This document shows positions 13,001-27,700 of a stretch of 64,000 nucleotides of DNA, piece after piece. The notes below the pieces were generated by a model. That model was not told the DNA's origin. It searched no databases and saw only the letters and a list, made by a program, of their open reading frames with translations. Both the position numbers and the translations under genes were made by a program. Position 1 is the first letter of the stretch. The number at the start of each line of letters is the position of its first letter. Location: contig JARCOQ010000012.1 in NCBI GenBank assembly GCA_029207755.1, positions 16,187,679-16,251,678 of the forward strand. The letters are read 5' to 3'. This DNA comes from Chamaea fasciata (taxonomy: Eukaryota > Chordata > Aves > Passeriformes > Sylviidae).

Positions 13001-16000
13001 CTGCTCCCTGCACAGCTAATCTTTATCATTTATAATTTATCTTTATAACTTAATTTGTATCTTCAAAATTCTAGTCTGCTGTGGGCAAAACCTCTTGGGG
13101 CAGGAGGGAGGATACTCTTGTCTGCGACTGGCTTGTGAAATGGCTGGAATTCTACATGATTTTCTTTCTGTTGGTGCACAGTGACTGTGTCGGTGTCTCC
13201 TTCTGTCAGGAAGGAGAATTCCCTTTGGTACTACAAAGGCAGGAGGAAGCAGGGAAGCGTGAAGTGCAAATCAGTGCATAGAACAATTGGAGTATCCTGC
13301 AAAAATGAAATACTGACTAATGGCAACATTTGTACATGAATTTCTTAACTTAATCTTTGACACAGAGAAGAGAATGGGGCTGAATAATATCCCATAATTG
13401 CTGGGGAAGTATTCCAGTTTTTAGCTATTTATTCATCATTGCTAATCTCAAATCGTACATGATAATCCACTGTTTCTTTTTCTTCCTAATCCCTTCTAAT
13501 ATTAATCTATGTTAATACCATGTATTTATGTATTTGGAGCATGGATTCTAGGGTGTTGCATAGCTCTCTCTCTCTCCACTTACTCTGCTTCTTATTACAT
13601 TTATTTTCATACATGTTTATGTATACATGTATATACACACAGACATACATCTAAATATTTATGGTGCATAAATATGCACGACTCTCTATATGTATAAATA
13701 TGTGTGTATGCAGGCAATTAATTTCTGTAAGTATGTGGGTACATACCTATATAACTTTTGCCTTTTGCATACACATTTTTCCTTAAAAAGGTATTGTGTT
13801 GTGACAGATGTTACTGCATGCACAAACACCAAGAATTGCACAAAAAGCAGCATCAGCTTAAAAAAAAAAGGGTAGACAGGTCAGTACTGTCCTAAATATT
13901 TTTGTGTAATGTATAAATACATTTGTGCAAAAAACTATTGTTCCATTGCTGTAGAGATTTATGCATGGGCTTAAGTCAATAAACTGTGGATAATCTCATT
14001 ATGATCAGTGGATTGCTACCAGGGTTTAGTTAAATATGAACATAAGTCTTTCTAGAATTATGAATATATAAATTAAATTACAAAGAGCAGACATTTATAT
14101 GGATGGTTGCACATCATGCTGAGAACATTTGATCACACTGTAGCAAATGTTGATCCTTTTCTTGGTGGCATTTAAATCTATTGGAAATCTGCCTTACAGT
14201 TGAAACCCTGATGTAACTCGGATTCATTGTTAAAACTGAGGGTTGGGAGGGTTGTTTTGTTTTGCTTTTTGCCCTCAGGATTTTCAGGGACTTAATCAGA
14301 CTTGCTGGTTTATTTCCATATCAAAGTTAAGTAGGAAATATTTTATTAACAGACGTCTGCATCGAAACCTTCCATTTGGATAGGAGCCCTCAGTGCCAGG
14401 ACTGACTGCAGAATCAAACAGTTCCTGGTCTGCAATTAGAGCTGTCATTGTTCTCAGACAGGAACCCACCAGTGCCCCATTAATGAATGTCCTTACAGAT
14501 TTCCTCCAAGGAACAATTGCAAAAAAATCTGAGCACGTCTAGATGGGGCTCAGAGCTGAAAACCTAAAAATCACTTCAGTGAGTATTTTCCAACAGTGTA
14601 ATGATTTCAAAGGGATCCTAAGTTATAATCATCCCTAAGTAGAACTGATACTCAGAATTATGGAAAAGAAACAAGCACTTTCAGATGAGTTGATTAAATG
14701 TGCTGAAGGAGAATATACCAAAGATAATCCCTCAGATATTGCAAAATAGGATTTTACAAACCCACACGTGGAAGAGCTGTTTATGTTTCAGAGAAATCTG
14801 AAGTTGAGGTAAAAATTCAGTTGCATGTGATTAATAATTTTCATTTTATAGTGGTCATTTTGGTGGGGAGCACAGGATCCAGCAGACCTGTGGCATTCTG
14901 GGATGATTTATTTTCCTGATTTTTCAGCCTTACTGCACCACTGCATGTGTGTAACTGGAGTACAGCAGTGATTTGGGGACTGTCTAAATTAGGATTGCAG
15001 ATTCATTCCTTTTTGTAAGTGTTTTTCTTCTCCGAAAACAAATGTATAGAGTGAGGCAGCATCCCTCTAAGAGAAGAAAACCCATGGAGTCACCTCAGTT
15101 AGAGATTACAATGGCCAGTTAAGTAATTTATTGCATGCTCCTGAATAGAAGCAGATTCCATTCCCTGTGAATGGAGATTGACTCAATATAATTATCCTCT
15201 CTAGAGCTTTAAACAAACCAGCTTTAAATATTTTAAGTGATGTGGCTTTTATCACTTCCTTTGGACAATATTTTCATTGTCTAATAGATCTCACTTTGAA
15301 TTTTCTTCTGATATCCTGCCTAAATAGCTTAACCACATGTCATTATCTCTTATTCTACTTAGCCGAAATTCCTTACAAGCTCTGTCAATTACTGTTCCCA
15401 GGAGCTGCTGCTTCAAATGCTTTAGTAGTGATCATATAGCTAAAATCCTTCATCAAAGAAGGCATTCTCGTTGGTATTAAAGCATTTGGCATTAAAACCG
15501 ATATATATTTCATAGATATTTCAGTTTCTAAGCCTATAAAATAATCCCTAATTCAGCTGTGAGAACCCTATCCTTTATAATTCATGCACAGTTGAAGATT
15601 GATCTAATGCTAGGGAAGACGCCCCTGTGGATTGGGATGGGCAGTGGGAAATCCTCCTCCCGGGTATTGAAGGATTTGGCACAAGGTGCTGTGGTTTGTG
15701 TACAAACACTGCCCACTTCCTGCAGCTGTGGGCAGGAACAGCCTCCCTCTGCTCTGCAAGGCACCAAGGTCCGGGGTTGCTCTGTCTGACGGCCGTGGGA
15801 TGTTGGGAAAGCAATCCTGCTTTCCTGGGACTGGGGTAAAGGAGCCTGGCTGGTGGGGAAGGGAGAGGGCTGGGAAAGGGCAGGGATGGATTCAGGCACG
15901 TTTCAGGAGGTTGGCTCTTGTCTGTATCGGCCAAGTTAATCCTGGGAATGTCAGGAGTGCAAAGAAGGGAATGCTGATGAGAGCGCAGTGGCAGTGGTCA

Positions 16001-19000
16001 CAGAGCCTCCCCAGTGCAGTTCTGATATCCAGGTTTGCTGATTAACTCAGGGCAGCCTGGCCAAAGCCATGGACATGATGGGCATATCCACTCCTTTACC
16101 CACATGCCTTGGGGAGAGCTCTGGTTGCAGGGGCTGTCCTAAGACACACCACAGTCTGAGTCTCCTGAACCTCAGCAACCACAGAATTTGCATTTTTGTC
16201 AAGTTCAGTTTACAGTAAATGTTGGCATCTGCTCATTCTCTTCAGTCTTCACCCAGTGTGTGCCATAAGGGCAGCAGCCCAGTGTTTGGCTTCTGTTCTC
16301 AGCAGAAGATGCTGTGCAGACCCAAGCTGGTGCCAGGCACAGAGGTGTTTCACACTCAGTAACCAGCTGTTGGGCACTTGCATTAGACCTTCAAATTTAC
16401 TTCCCTGTAAATGTTCATTGCCACTTGGCTTACAGTGTTGTTCCCGGGATATGCTCTGGGAAATCCTGCAGTGTAAGGCACTCTGCTGTCAGGTACAGAT
16501 GCAGTGATTGCAGTAAATGCTGGGCAATGTGGCAAGACCTTTTTGGTGTTGCATGTTTGATGCCCTAAGTTTTAGCTTTCATGTTTTTCAAATTCTGTGC
16601 TGCCCAGGGGTGCAGTTCTGAGCCTCACATTCAGTGTCAGTCGGCTCTCTTCAAGAGTAGAGAGACAAAACAAATCCTTTTCCTGCTGGAGACCCAGGAC
16701 AACTTTCAGGCCCAAAAGCACGAACAAGGGTGGGCTGAAGGGAGGAACAAGAAGGATGGGACTCACAACCTGAACCTGTAACTGGACAATTAAACCCCAA
16801 TATGCAAATGGACCAAAACTTATAAAAGTGTGAGACCTCATGACCAGGCAACCTGGGATAAAGGCCAACTTGAAGACAAAGTCCTATCAGATCTGTCCTG
16901 CCATGTGCTGAAGTGATGAAAAGTGGACATAACAGAACCTTAAGTGTGGTCTGGGAATAGGATCTAATTTGAGACATTCTCTATAGATTCAAAGTGGGCT
17001 GAACTAAATCACTCAGCTACATATATATGAGCAAACTTGCATTTATTCCTTTTATTTGGCTCTGACAGCTCCTGCAATGCCTTATTGCTGAACACTTTAC
17101 TGTAAACTAAATCCATTGCATGTCCTGTTCAAGAGATTATCTTGAGGACATGTGACTAAAACGGTCAAATTGCTTCTGTAAGAAATGACGGATTTTCCAA
17201 GGACTGAACAGTCCATAGAGTTGGAGGACAGGAGCCATATGGCTTATGCGATCTGTGTGAGAAAATACACTCCTAGGGCAGGGTTTAAGGAGCCAAGACA
17301 GAGGAGCAGCCCCTTTATCTCTGGGCAGTTTCACCAACTCACTTAATAGGAATGAATTGAGGTCCACCCTTTTTTAATCCATTAAACATAATAGATATAA
17401 GAATGTAAATTGCCTCAGATAACTGGCAATAATAAAAAATATATTTTGAAGATATTTGTTACCTGCTGAGAAAATAAAAGACCATGCCAATCTAAGGCTT
17501 AGATTTCTAATTTGATAAAATAGGCTCTCTCAAACTGTAATATGTACCACTGCTGCAATTCACATGATTTGTCACAGGTTCCTTGAAACTCAGACTCAAC
17601 TCAGCTTTAAAGCCTCACATCTATTTCTAGGTCTTACTGGATTTTAACTAAACCACAGAAATCTGTGTTTGCCTTGAAAAAAGCTTTTCTGATAGTGTGA
17701 CTGAAGAATCTCCAATAAACGTGGAAAGAACAGCAGAGTGTAACTGATTTGGATCTCTACCTTCCATAGCTGGAGATCAGAAGTCAGAGGACAGAGAGAG
17801 CTCCAGGTGACCTCTCTAAATGCCCAGTCTGATTCTCCTGTGTTTGGCTCACGCTGGCTTTAGCAGCTGGGGTTGGCAGAGACATCAGCAGGGGCACTGT
17901 GCCCTCCAGTGCCAGCTCTTCCTGACATCTCCTCTCTGGGCAGGTGCTCCTGTAGCTGCTCCAACCCCTCAGCCACCCGTGGGAGGCTGGCTCGCTGCAG
18001 GGCACTGTGAGGTGTAAAAACAGGTCCAGATGCTCCCATCTACATATTCCCAGGGTGGAGGCATGCAGGAGATCATAAACAAATCAACACTTTTGTGTCC
18101 TAGAGCAGCCAAGGAGAGGAGAGAGGCAGCCTGAGCACATGCTGTGCTGCTGTCCCAGCCAGCAGGCAAGTCAGCTGGGGCAGGGCACACACAAACCCTC
18201 TTTCTTCAGTTCTTTGGGGGCTTTTCCATTGTAATATGCCCCCAAAGCTGTCCTAGACCTTGTGCTCCTGTCCAACAGAATAGATCAACTCTATATTAGC
18301 AATTTAAACCAGACAGGCAGAGCAAGCAGTTTAGGATAGATAAAAGAATGCTGAAAGAAACGTCAAAATGATACAGTCGTCATGCAAAAACCACTGACTT
18401 CGTGGGCCAGGTCTAAGATCCCGTAACAATAACTAGAACAAACAACAGAATTGTAAATAACTGGCTGAAAGGACAAAGCTGCCTGCACATAGAATAACAA
18501 CAGTAAAAGGGAGACTACGATAATTCTTCCTCCTGACTGTTTTTCAACCTACTGTGCCTCATGGAAGGAGAATTAATGTATGCTCACCCTCCACGTTGCT
18601 CCAGCACAGCACTTCCATACACAAAGCAGCTGAAAAGCAGGTCGTATATATTTTGCTTCTGCTGGCAGCTCCTCCCATCCCATCAAAGGCTAACAAGGCA
18701 TTTTGGATGCTTCATCTCATTTGTTATCTTCCTGATGGCATTATCATTCCAGGCAGAAAGGCACTGAGATCCCCCATCCCTTACGGCCATGACAGCAGGG
18801 AAAGCAAATCCAGAATTATGATCCTTCCTCCTGTTACTGTCACCACAGACATGCACAATCTTAGAGGCTGTGTCCCCCGTATTTTTATTGAAAGAGTCCA
18901 CCAAAACTGACAGGGCAGCTCTTTTTCCTGCCCAGGCCTCGGTGTAAGGGTGGCCTTAGCAGGCTGCAGAGCACTCACTGGGTTATTTACATGCTGCACA

Positions 19001-21701
19001 CACAGCCCGTGTTAGGCTGGCTTCAGCTGGCAGCATGAAAACACTTGGATTTACACATTGCTAATGCTCCACTACAGTACATGAGCCTCCTCCTCTGGGA
19101 ACTTCTGCTGACAGCGCCCTGGAAGAGCACAGTGTGACCACTCACAGGATGAAGCTGCCCACTGGGGGTTGGCCATGCCAGGATTGAGGCTGTTCTTTTA
19201 CAGCACTGGCATCCAGCCTAACTGCACAGCAGCCTTCAAAATGCTGTAGAAATCGGTACCAGTCTTCCTAAGATGCCACACCCCTGAGATTATTTATTAA
19301 AAGATTTATATCATGATCTCGGAACCACCCATGGGTGTTTTGCTTTAAAATCTGGTTTTGTAAAGTGATTAAGAAGTAACACCCAAGGGATTTGTTCCAG
19401 TGGAGCATTACTTTCTCCTTAGTTAATGCAGGAATTTCAGGGGAAGACACTCTCATCTCTGTCTCCTTAAAGGGAGAGGGAAACTTCATCCCAACATCAA
19501 TAAAGCTTCAAACATAAGCACTGCTTGATTTGTTTGTGTGTATGAGGGTAGTCCCAAGTAGCTGGCCACTGGGATATTTGCTCCTTGTGCTCAAAGGGAG
19601 CGGTGAGATTCATAGATTTGGATTAAATAGAGTTCATGGGCCGAAATAAAAACAAAAAAAAGTTTGTGAGGGTGAGATTATCCAGTGGACCAGCTCAGTG
19701 CTATTCTGCTTTTATGGGAATGCTCATTGTTGGACAGGGAACTGTCAGTTGTGTCTCAAGGTTGATTAGAGAACAACAGGAGGGGATCATTGCTCTGTGG
19801 ATCTTTCTGTAAGACAGACATGATCATTAAGCACCATTCCCAGCCTGAAACAGGAGTATGGCAGGGAGGAAAATGCAGGTCAAAGAAAGCAACTGTACAA
19901 GAAAAGTCCTAGATCAGTGGTGTTTTAGGAAAGATCAGTCTCTGGTGAGCAAAGGGAGCTGCTGTGCACTTTGGCTGACAGATATTTATGATAAATCAAT
20001 CTCTTTGGGTGCTGCAGTGAATTTTATTTCTGGGGCTGCAGGTGGACCCTGCCACGTGTATGTGACATAACATGCTCTAAGGGTCATGATTTTCCAAACT
20101 ATTTGCATTAGGAACCTGGCAGGATCACACAGGGACTCCTTTTGAAGACCTCGGCCAAGACAGAAATGTGTGCCAAATTTTCCTCCCAGATAGAAATCTA
20201 TTGAGAACTGTACCTATCTCCAGGTGCTTGGTTTACACAGGCTAAAATAAGCCTTAGTCCTGAGTAGAAGTTGCTAAATAAGTGCCAGCTCAAAGAGATC
20301 TCCCAGGAGATGTGCTGTGGCTGCAGCAAAAGGGGCAGAGGATTCCAGTATTGAGACAAATCACTGTCTGTGCAGTGAAATCCATGTCTGAACTCCGTCT
20401 TTGGCACAGACTTCTGTGCAGTCAGTAAAGGAAGTGATTGAAGCCAAGGGTTTGGAGGTGGTAATGCTGTGTTCCTTGTTTTCTGGGGATCCAACTGGAG
20501 ACTTCTAAGCTGATGTTTCTGCCTTGCAGATGTGGCAGGACCTCTGTTGCACTGACATCTGTTCTGAGTGGAAATGTGCTATACATTGTAATTGCTTCAC
20601 AAAGTCAAGCCCTGTGCTTCCCAAAGCAGGCGACCAAAACACTGCGGCACATTTGGCAATTAGGGAAGACTCAGGAGCCTGATGAGATGCAGCAGGCAAT
20701 GCAGGGAACAAAATAAACTCCTCACTGGTGGCAGTGAGCACTGTCTGTGTCTGTGCAGGGAATTTGGCTGTATACTGAGGGTCTGCACCAGAAAACTACA
20801 GGCATGCATGTCACCACTGCAGGCAATTGAGAAGGAAACCTTCCTTCTGGTACCTGCTGGTACCTTACTTCACAAATCCTTACTTCACAGGCTTAGTGTC
20901 CTTTTATAAATAGGGTTTGGGAGACTTGATGTCATTAATTTGCACTGCAGAACTCTCCAAAGGTAGGAGTTGTTGCATTAGGCACTGTTCAAACCTATAG
21001 AAAGGGTTTGGTCCTAAACCAAAGAGCTTGTAATTTACATTTCGCAAAATACTTGATGGGTGGGTGCAAAAGGCATGTAAGAGGTACTGAAAGAAAAGTG
21101 TTTCTCTGAGATGTGTTATAGTGATCTCTGCAGCCCCATATCAAACCTGAACTGCAGCTGTTAATTCATAGTGGTAGCAGATGTCCATATATTGCTGAGC
21201 CCCAGTTTTGTACTGACACTGAACAAGTTAAAGACCCTTTAATCATCACAAGACATCATCCCTTTCTACAGTCCTATTTTCTTTAATAAAAACTATTTGT
21301 ATCACATTAAAGAACCAAGTCACCTCCTACTAGTTCACTGGAAACAGGCAATAATGTACCATAGGGTGCCTACTACAGGAGGGCTCTGAGCCTGGAGTCA
21401 CCCAAAAATTCAATAGAACTGTCCCAGTAATAGCTTTGAAACCAAAGATTCTTGAGACCTTCTTAAGTTTCCTTATGAAATCCTGTCGTGCTTTTCCTGA
21501 CCAACCAAAACAACAAAGCACAAGTCCACACAAGTCAAAGAGCTTCAGGAAAACCTGGTGCAAGTTAAAAAGCAGAAATTCCAATGTTGGTGGGCTTCAG
21601 GGCTGGAGGATGGTGAACTCTGTGAAAATCTAACAAAGCAACCCCCTAATGTTCACATAGAGATGTAAACAGAGAGCCACGTCTGCAGTACTTGGACTGG
21701 G
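10001..21701. other. Upstream intergenic DNA, no gene recognised
   Basis: No gene, interspersed repeat or RNA gene is recognised. At 13560-13720 there is an alternating purine-pyrimidine, AT-rich stretch with short CT and TG/TA microsatellites. At 15.6-16.0 kb GC content rises and overlapping ORFs of about 105-119 codons appear on both strands; they shadow each other and have no family signature. Confidence 0.7.
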
Positions 21702-21719
21702 TTTTTTTTTTTCTTTCTT

Positions 21720-21780
<61 letters not shown>
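21702..21780. repeat. Long poly(T) tract with a TTTC-rich left end
   Basis: T11 is followed by three CTTT-like units and an uninterrupted run of 59 T (21722-21780). On the minus strand it is a poly(A) tract, but no AATAAA lies just upstream of the A run and no target-site duplication is evident. The exact length is likely to be unreliable in the assembly. Confidence 0.95.
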
Positions 21781-24700
21781 CCTGTGGGGCTGTTACTCCT
21801 TTAACCAGACCACATGCACAAGAAAGTAAAACATCTTGGTCTTTCCTTGGCCTTACTTCTTTCAGAATTAAGTGCAACATGAACAGCTTTGGGGAGGTGA
21901 TGGGCAGATACAGTCAGGCTGCTTTCTTCTGTGTACTCACCTTTGTTAGCAACAGAAGAAATAAAAATTAATAGTGCTATTACTCCTTTCCCCTAATCCT
22001 TCTCACCCCAGCTTTATGTCTCTTCAGCAAAAGGTCAGTCTTTTCAAGCATGATTTAAAATGTGCACTCATGAAAAGAGAAGAGCCAAACCACACAAATC
22101 CTGCATGTTAAAAATATACTCCTCTGTAAAGTGCGCATTCCTCTTGTGTCAAATACACACTCCCTTGCTGAGGTCTGGCTGTTTTGTGGTGCTGGGAGAT
22201 GTGTTTGCATGGAAAGAGCTGATACAAGTGATATCAGAGGAGCTAATGAAGGAACTGAGATCCTCCTGCTCTTCCATGAGTCAGCTAAGGAAAATGGAGC
22301 CTCAGTAAAGATCCTTAGAAGAAGAGCCACACTCAAAGAGCATGACTTGGGAGGGGACAGGTTGAATATCTCCAGATTCTCATGGGTTTGCTAGGTAAGA
22401 TCCATGTGCTTTGCTGCTGCTTCCCTGATAGCACAGAATAACTGAGACCTCCTGCAATCTTCTCCTGCTGCTCTCTAAACTCCACCTTTGGAATTCCACA
22501 GCCTGGTGCCATTGTGAACGAATGGGGTCACAGCAGCATCCCCCAGTAACCCGCCGAGGCTCAGAGCTGCCTGGAGCACAGGGCAGACACTGGTGCACTG
22601 CAGGAGAAAACAGCTGGAAAAGGTGTGGGAAAGCACCACGGTGCTGCCAAAGGTTCTGCAGGCTCTGGAGATGTGGGGATGTGGGAATATGGGAATGTGG
22701 GAAGCAAACCTGCCCTGCAGCTCTGGCTGGCAGGCAGGGAACCAACCCCTGTGCTTGGGCTGGAGTTCACCAGGTTTACTGACAGTGTGTAATCTACTTA
22801 GTGTGGCAGTAAAACACTCTAGTTTTCCAACTTTGCATCCACTGAGGCTTTTAAAAATCCTTTGAATTTATCTCTAGTCATTTGCAGAGACATTTTAATG
22901 GCGAAAGAGACATCATTATAGATTTCTTTACCTCAAACAACAGCGAAGCAGGGTACCCACTGGCAAAAACCAGAGCCAGAAACAAGAAAATAAATCTCTA
23001 GGGGACCAGGAAAATACAGTTCTGCCTAGAGATAGCTTTTTTTTTTTTAATGTAAAGCTTTTATTGTCTAGATTTTCCAGCTGAGGTTTCTGCTGTGTGA
23101 GAATGGGCTGTGTATTGGGTGTGTTTGGGTTTTTGCTGTTGTTTTCCCAGGGATGTTTGGCGTCCTGAAGGAGTCTGCAAACTACAGATGGTGCCCAAAG
23201 CAAGGCAATGTGGAATGTGGAGTGGAACACAAATGGAGCATCTGAAAGGCTCCGTGTCTGCTCCTGCAGGCCAGGGGAGCAATGCAGAGGAGACTCTTTG
23301 CTCCTTTTCTGTTATATCAAAGTGATTGCTGCAGGACTGTTCATTTTCCTTTTCTGTCTCTCCGTCATCCACCCCCTAAACCTAAACACTTAAAAGCCCA
23401 GTTTGAACAGTGGAATGTGTGGTACATTCTTGTTCTGTCTGATGGGACAATGTCTGTGCCATGGGGGGTTGCTGAGGTAATTCTTCATCACCTCAGTAAT
23501 TCTGGGAGCTCATTGTATGAAATTCCAATGAACTGTATTGTGTCAAAACCATGCTTAATTTAATATCTAATTTAATTAAGTTTTTTACTCTTGTGCTGAA
23601 GAATGCTGATATGGAAAGACATCTTCCAGGTATTGCCTGGGCATTTTGTGGGTTACATGAGCTGTTTTTCAATGATTATTTGGGGTTTGGATTTAAGAGT
23701 TTTTACATACAAATAGAGGTCACTTTTAAGCAGCAGAAGCAAATTTAAAAACCCCAGTGGTTTCTTATATTGCTAAAGAAAATTAAGAGTTACTGTATCA
23801 TCTTTGGGATTTATTTATCTTTTACTTTTGCATTAAATTGTCAAAAAAAGTTTGTTGTCGAAGTGAAAACATAATTATAGCAGATAAAGGGGCTGGCTCT
23901 TCTCTCTGCAATCCCAGAGTGAGGTGCCTGCCCTCTCTTCTGGGCTAAGTTCAGTAACACCATGGCTGCACCGAACCAACCAAACACAGCTGATTGGAGC
24001 AGAAATCTTCTAAAAAATATCAAGGTAGAAAAGAAATATTTTGCCGCGAGATATAATCACTTGCTGTTAATTATTTTGAAGGCACTAAATTCTAAAAAAG
24101 TTGTTCCAAAATTTTAAATAAAATCAGATCTTTCTTAGGTGAGGCATATCTAGATGGAACTTTGTCAGCTGCAGGGGCAGCAGCTGTGGCTAAAACAAGG
24201 TCAAACAAGTCACATGGTGTGACCCAAGCAGAATTTTTTTTTTTTTTAAATTTGTGTATTAACCTTTAGAGAAAGTTGAGGCTGTATAGTGTTGCTCGAA
24301 ACTGATTTAACCCCTCTGTGGTAGCAGTGCACTGGAAGAGGAAAGGAGTGATTTAAGTGCAGTCAGAACATGAGGTTGCTGATGTAGCAATGACAGTCAC
24401 ATATCTTGAAGATGTACAACTTCTGGAATACAAGTAATCAAATTTACTAGATAATTTAATTCAGATGTTTTGTGGTTACTGGAAAACAAAGACCACAAAC
24501 TGAGAGAGAGGCCTAAATATCCTCTAATGATTTATTAGGGAAGACTTTCAGCCTACATAAGTGTTCCTATAAAATTGACTTAATAACTGAGATACAGAGC
24601 ACAGTAAGACCAGACATTTTTGTCTTATAGTTCAGTGTAACCATATCCTACAGCAACATTCTCAAAGCTCAAGCAGATGTTGTTTAAATAAATTGTTTCA

Positions 24701-27700
24701 TGAAATGTGCTGCTCTTTTCTTAAGAACAAATGTCCTTTTGGCTGGGCTTTAATGGAGATGCTTTACTGACTTCAGACAACAGCAGAGAGAAAACTATTC
24801 CCACATTGATTAAAGCAGACATTTTTAGTTCAAAAGCAATAGCAATAAAAGAATTGAAGACCTTAGTGAGATGAAAATTCATTCTTTGGTAAAGCTCCAT
24901 AGCTCTGACTGCAGGAATGGTAAAATGTTTGGTATTTTGGGGGCAATGCAGTGCCCTGATCCCAAACCCCACTTAGCAGGGATGGCCTCACTGCAGGGTG
25001 TGTATTCCCAGGGCTCATCCTGCTGCTCTCACAGAGGGGATTTTCTGGCAGAGAGCTCAGGAGGCTTCTCTTGGCACCCCACAGGCAAAGAGATGCTCTA
25101 GGCAACACCAGCACACCATGTTCCAGCACAGGAATAGGGACAAGCCTCCCCTACAAGGGTGGGCGCGAATGGAAGAGACCCCTCCTGATTTCAGAGGCCT
25201 CTGCAGAGTTACTAAAGGATCAATGACCTTTAAACCTACAGGAGACTGCAACCGGGGTAATGGGAATAATGCAGGGAGCCTTTTTCCCCAGGCCCATTAA
25301 GGTCAGCTCTATTTTACAGTAAGGACTTCATGAAAAGCTTGTTGAAATATTCTATATGCTTGTAGGTTGCAGCACTGGATCCACTCAACAGCATCTCTTG
25401 CTTCCAGTGTTTTTTGAAAATCCTTTGTGGGTAGATATATTTCAGGCTGTGTCAGTCAACTGGGTATGAAGTCGATTTTCAAAAACCTTTTCTATTTTTT
25501 ACTCAAAAAATGAAATTTTTGAAAGCTTTATGCAAAACCCAAGGCTGCAAAGTATCCTGGGCAAAGCTTCTGGACTTTGCTTTAAGAATCAGCTCTTCAG
25601 ATCCTGAAAGATTGTACGATGCTGAGATGAACAACTATTTAGGCAATCCACTTACTCTTAACTGATTTGTTTGCTGCCCTAATGTCCAGCTCTTGAGAAA
25701 GACTTTTCTGTGACAAGTCCTTTGGGAATGGACTGTCCCTGGATCCTTCAGAGCATGTGCAATGTTGTGATCAGACAGTGCAATAGATGGCAATATTAGT
25801 ATAGGATCTTCTGCTAGGCAGGAAATATGGGGAATACTCAATTTACTCATCAAAAGATGACATTCATGATTATTATCAAGCAGAGCATAAATATGAATTG
25901 TTCAGTGTCTCTGTAAAACACCGGTGATATTTATCACTAAGGAAACTCCCTGTGTTGGTGCATATCTGGAAGTGACAGATAAGAGCTATGGTATCAGAAA
26001 TGGGCTTTCCCTGCAGAGAAACAATAACTTAATCAGAGTTTCAAACATTCAGGACAACTCTCATCTTCCAGTGTGTGCTGCTGTTTATTATGACTGTGTG
26101 CACATGCTCTCAAATAAACTTTTACATCCTCCTCATATCTTAGTCCTTTCAGCTGACAGTTCTTGCTGAAAATCTCCTTTGACCTTTGGACTGTTTTTTG
26201 CCTGTAAGTGTCCAGATTTCCATTTGATTTGGGTTGTTGGAAAAGCACAGATGGGCTCAGAGCTCTGACCTGTTTTCCATAGAGGCTTGTATCAAATAAA
26301 GCAGTAGAAAAACATCCCACATTTCTCTGACTGAAGCGCAGTAGTCGCAGAGCAGCAGCCACAGCACATGGGAATTGTTTTGCTGTGGCCAGTTTTCTAA
26401 GCAGGTGAAGTCCACTGTGATACAAAAGGCCGTGAACCTCCTGCTCCTCTGCATGGAGCTGTTCTGGGTGGAGATGATGGTCAGTGGATTGTTCTGTTGG
26501 CACAGTAAAGGTGCTCATGGCACCAGCATCAGCAGTGTGGCTGGACTGGACAGGAGACCACGTGAACGGTGTGTGAAAACACAGATTAATGAAAACAGAT
26601 TAATTTGCCTTAAAATAGTGTGCAAGTGGCACAAAGGAAGCTGGGTTACCATTCCCAGGGTGCTGGTATACACAAAGTCTCCCAATCTCTTCGATATACA
26701 ACCTCCAGCTTTCTTATGCTTGATAAAACAATAGAACTATAATACAACTTCCCTCTGTACCCCTGCATGGGTGGAAACAGCTAAAACCTTTTGCCTTTTA
26801 GCAAAGTAACAGTGTTTTACGTTCTCTTCATCATTTATTAACATTTATTGCTGCCTCGGGGAAATTTTGTCTTTGGCAACTGATAGATCTGGTGCTCAGC
26901 AGCATGGCTGAGCCTCAGTCCTGGGATGTAGGGGCATAAACATGGCATCAGCACGAAAATAAAGAATTTCACTGGAAACAACTGTGACTGTAGGTGTAAA
27001 TGATGTCAGCAAAATGCCATCGCACACTAAGGCTGCAAGCTGCTGGGAATATGGCAAGAAAGGAGCATCTCATCATTCAACTGTGAATCCTCACAATGAA
27101 GGTACTTCACAACAGCGTTGGTATTTCCTTTTTACTTGAGAGATGAATGGAAATTACTTGCTTGAGTTCATCAGGAATGCATGTTATAAATGATGCACCA
27201 AGCACCTGCATCTGTGCTCAGTTTTGTAGTCATAGACATTTTAGTGGAGCTATTCATAAATGGGGCCCTTTCTAAAAGAAAAAAATTCCACAGAGGCTTT
27301 TCCCCCCCTTTTTTCTTCTTTTTTTTAAAGTAGATGCAGAAATTCAAATGAAGAAACTTTCAAAGATACACAGAATTCTTACATGTACTATGATTGATAA
27401 ATGGCAAATTTGTATTTGATCTTAAAAAAAAAAACCAACCACTTATAAGAAAGAGTTCAGAAAGCTCAAAAGCCCCTAAAATTCTTTCCTCTAGAAAAAA
27501 ATTCAGACTGTTTGGAGGAGTTGTTTTTTTTAGTCATCTCTTTTATGTGTTTGGCAAATTGCTACCTTTTTTTCTTTTCTTTCATTGTGATTTGATTAAT
27601 TAGACCACTATGAAGACACTAGAATAAAATGGACTGATTACTTCTTTCTTTGTTTGAAAAATAAACATTTGGTTTGAGATCACATTTTTCCACTCAAATG

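Noticed and set aside
15575..16045. Overlapping ORFs of 105-119 codons in a GC-richer patch
   Set aside because: They lie opposite one another, have no splice-flanked conserved core and no recognisable domain.
21653..21880. Lys-rich minus-strand ORF or processed pseudogene at the poly(T) tract
   Set aside because: The lysines are only the poly(A) run translated. No polyadenylation signal, no target duplication and no recognisable mRNA body.
26033..26518. 161-codon minus-strand ORF
   Set aside because: Length is within chance expectation (about two or three such ORFs). Low-complexity residues and no recognisable family.
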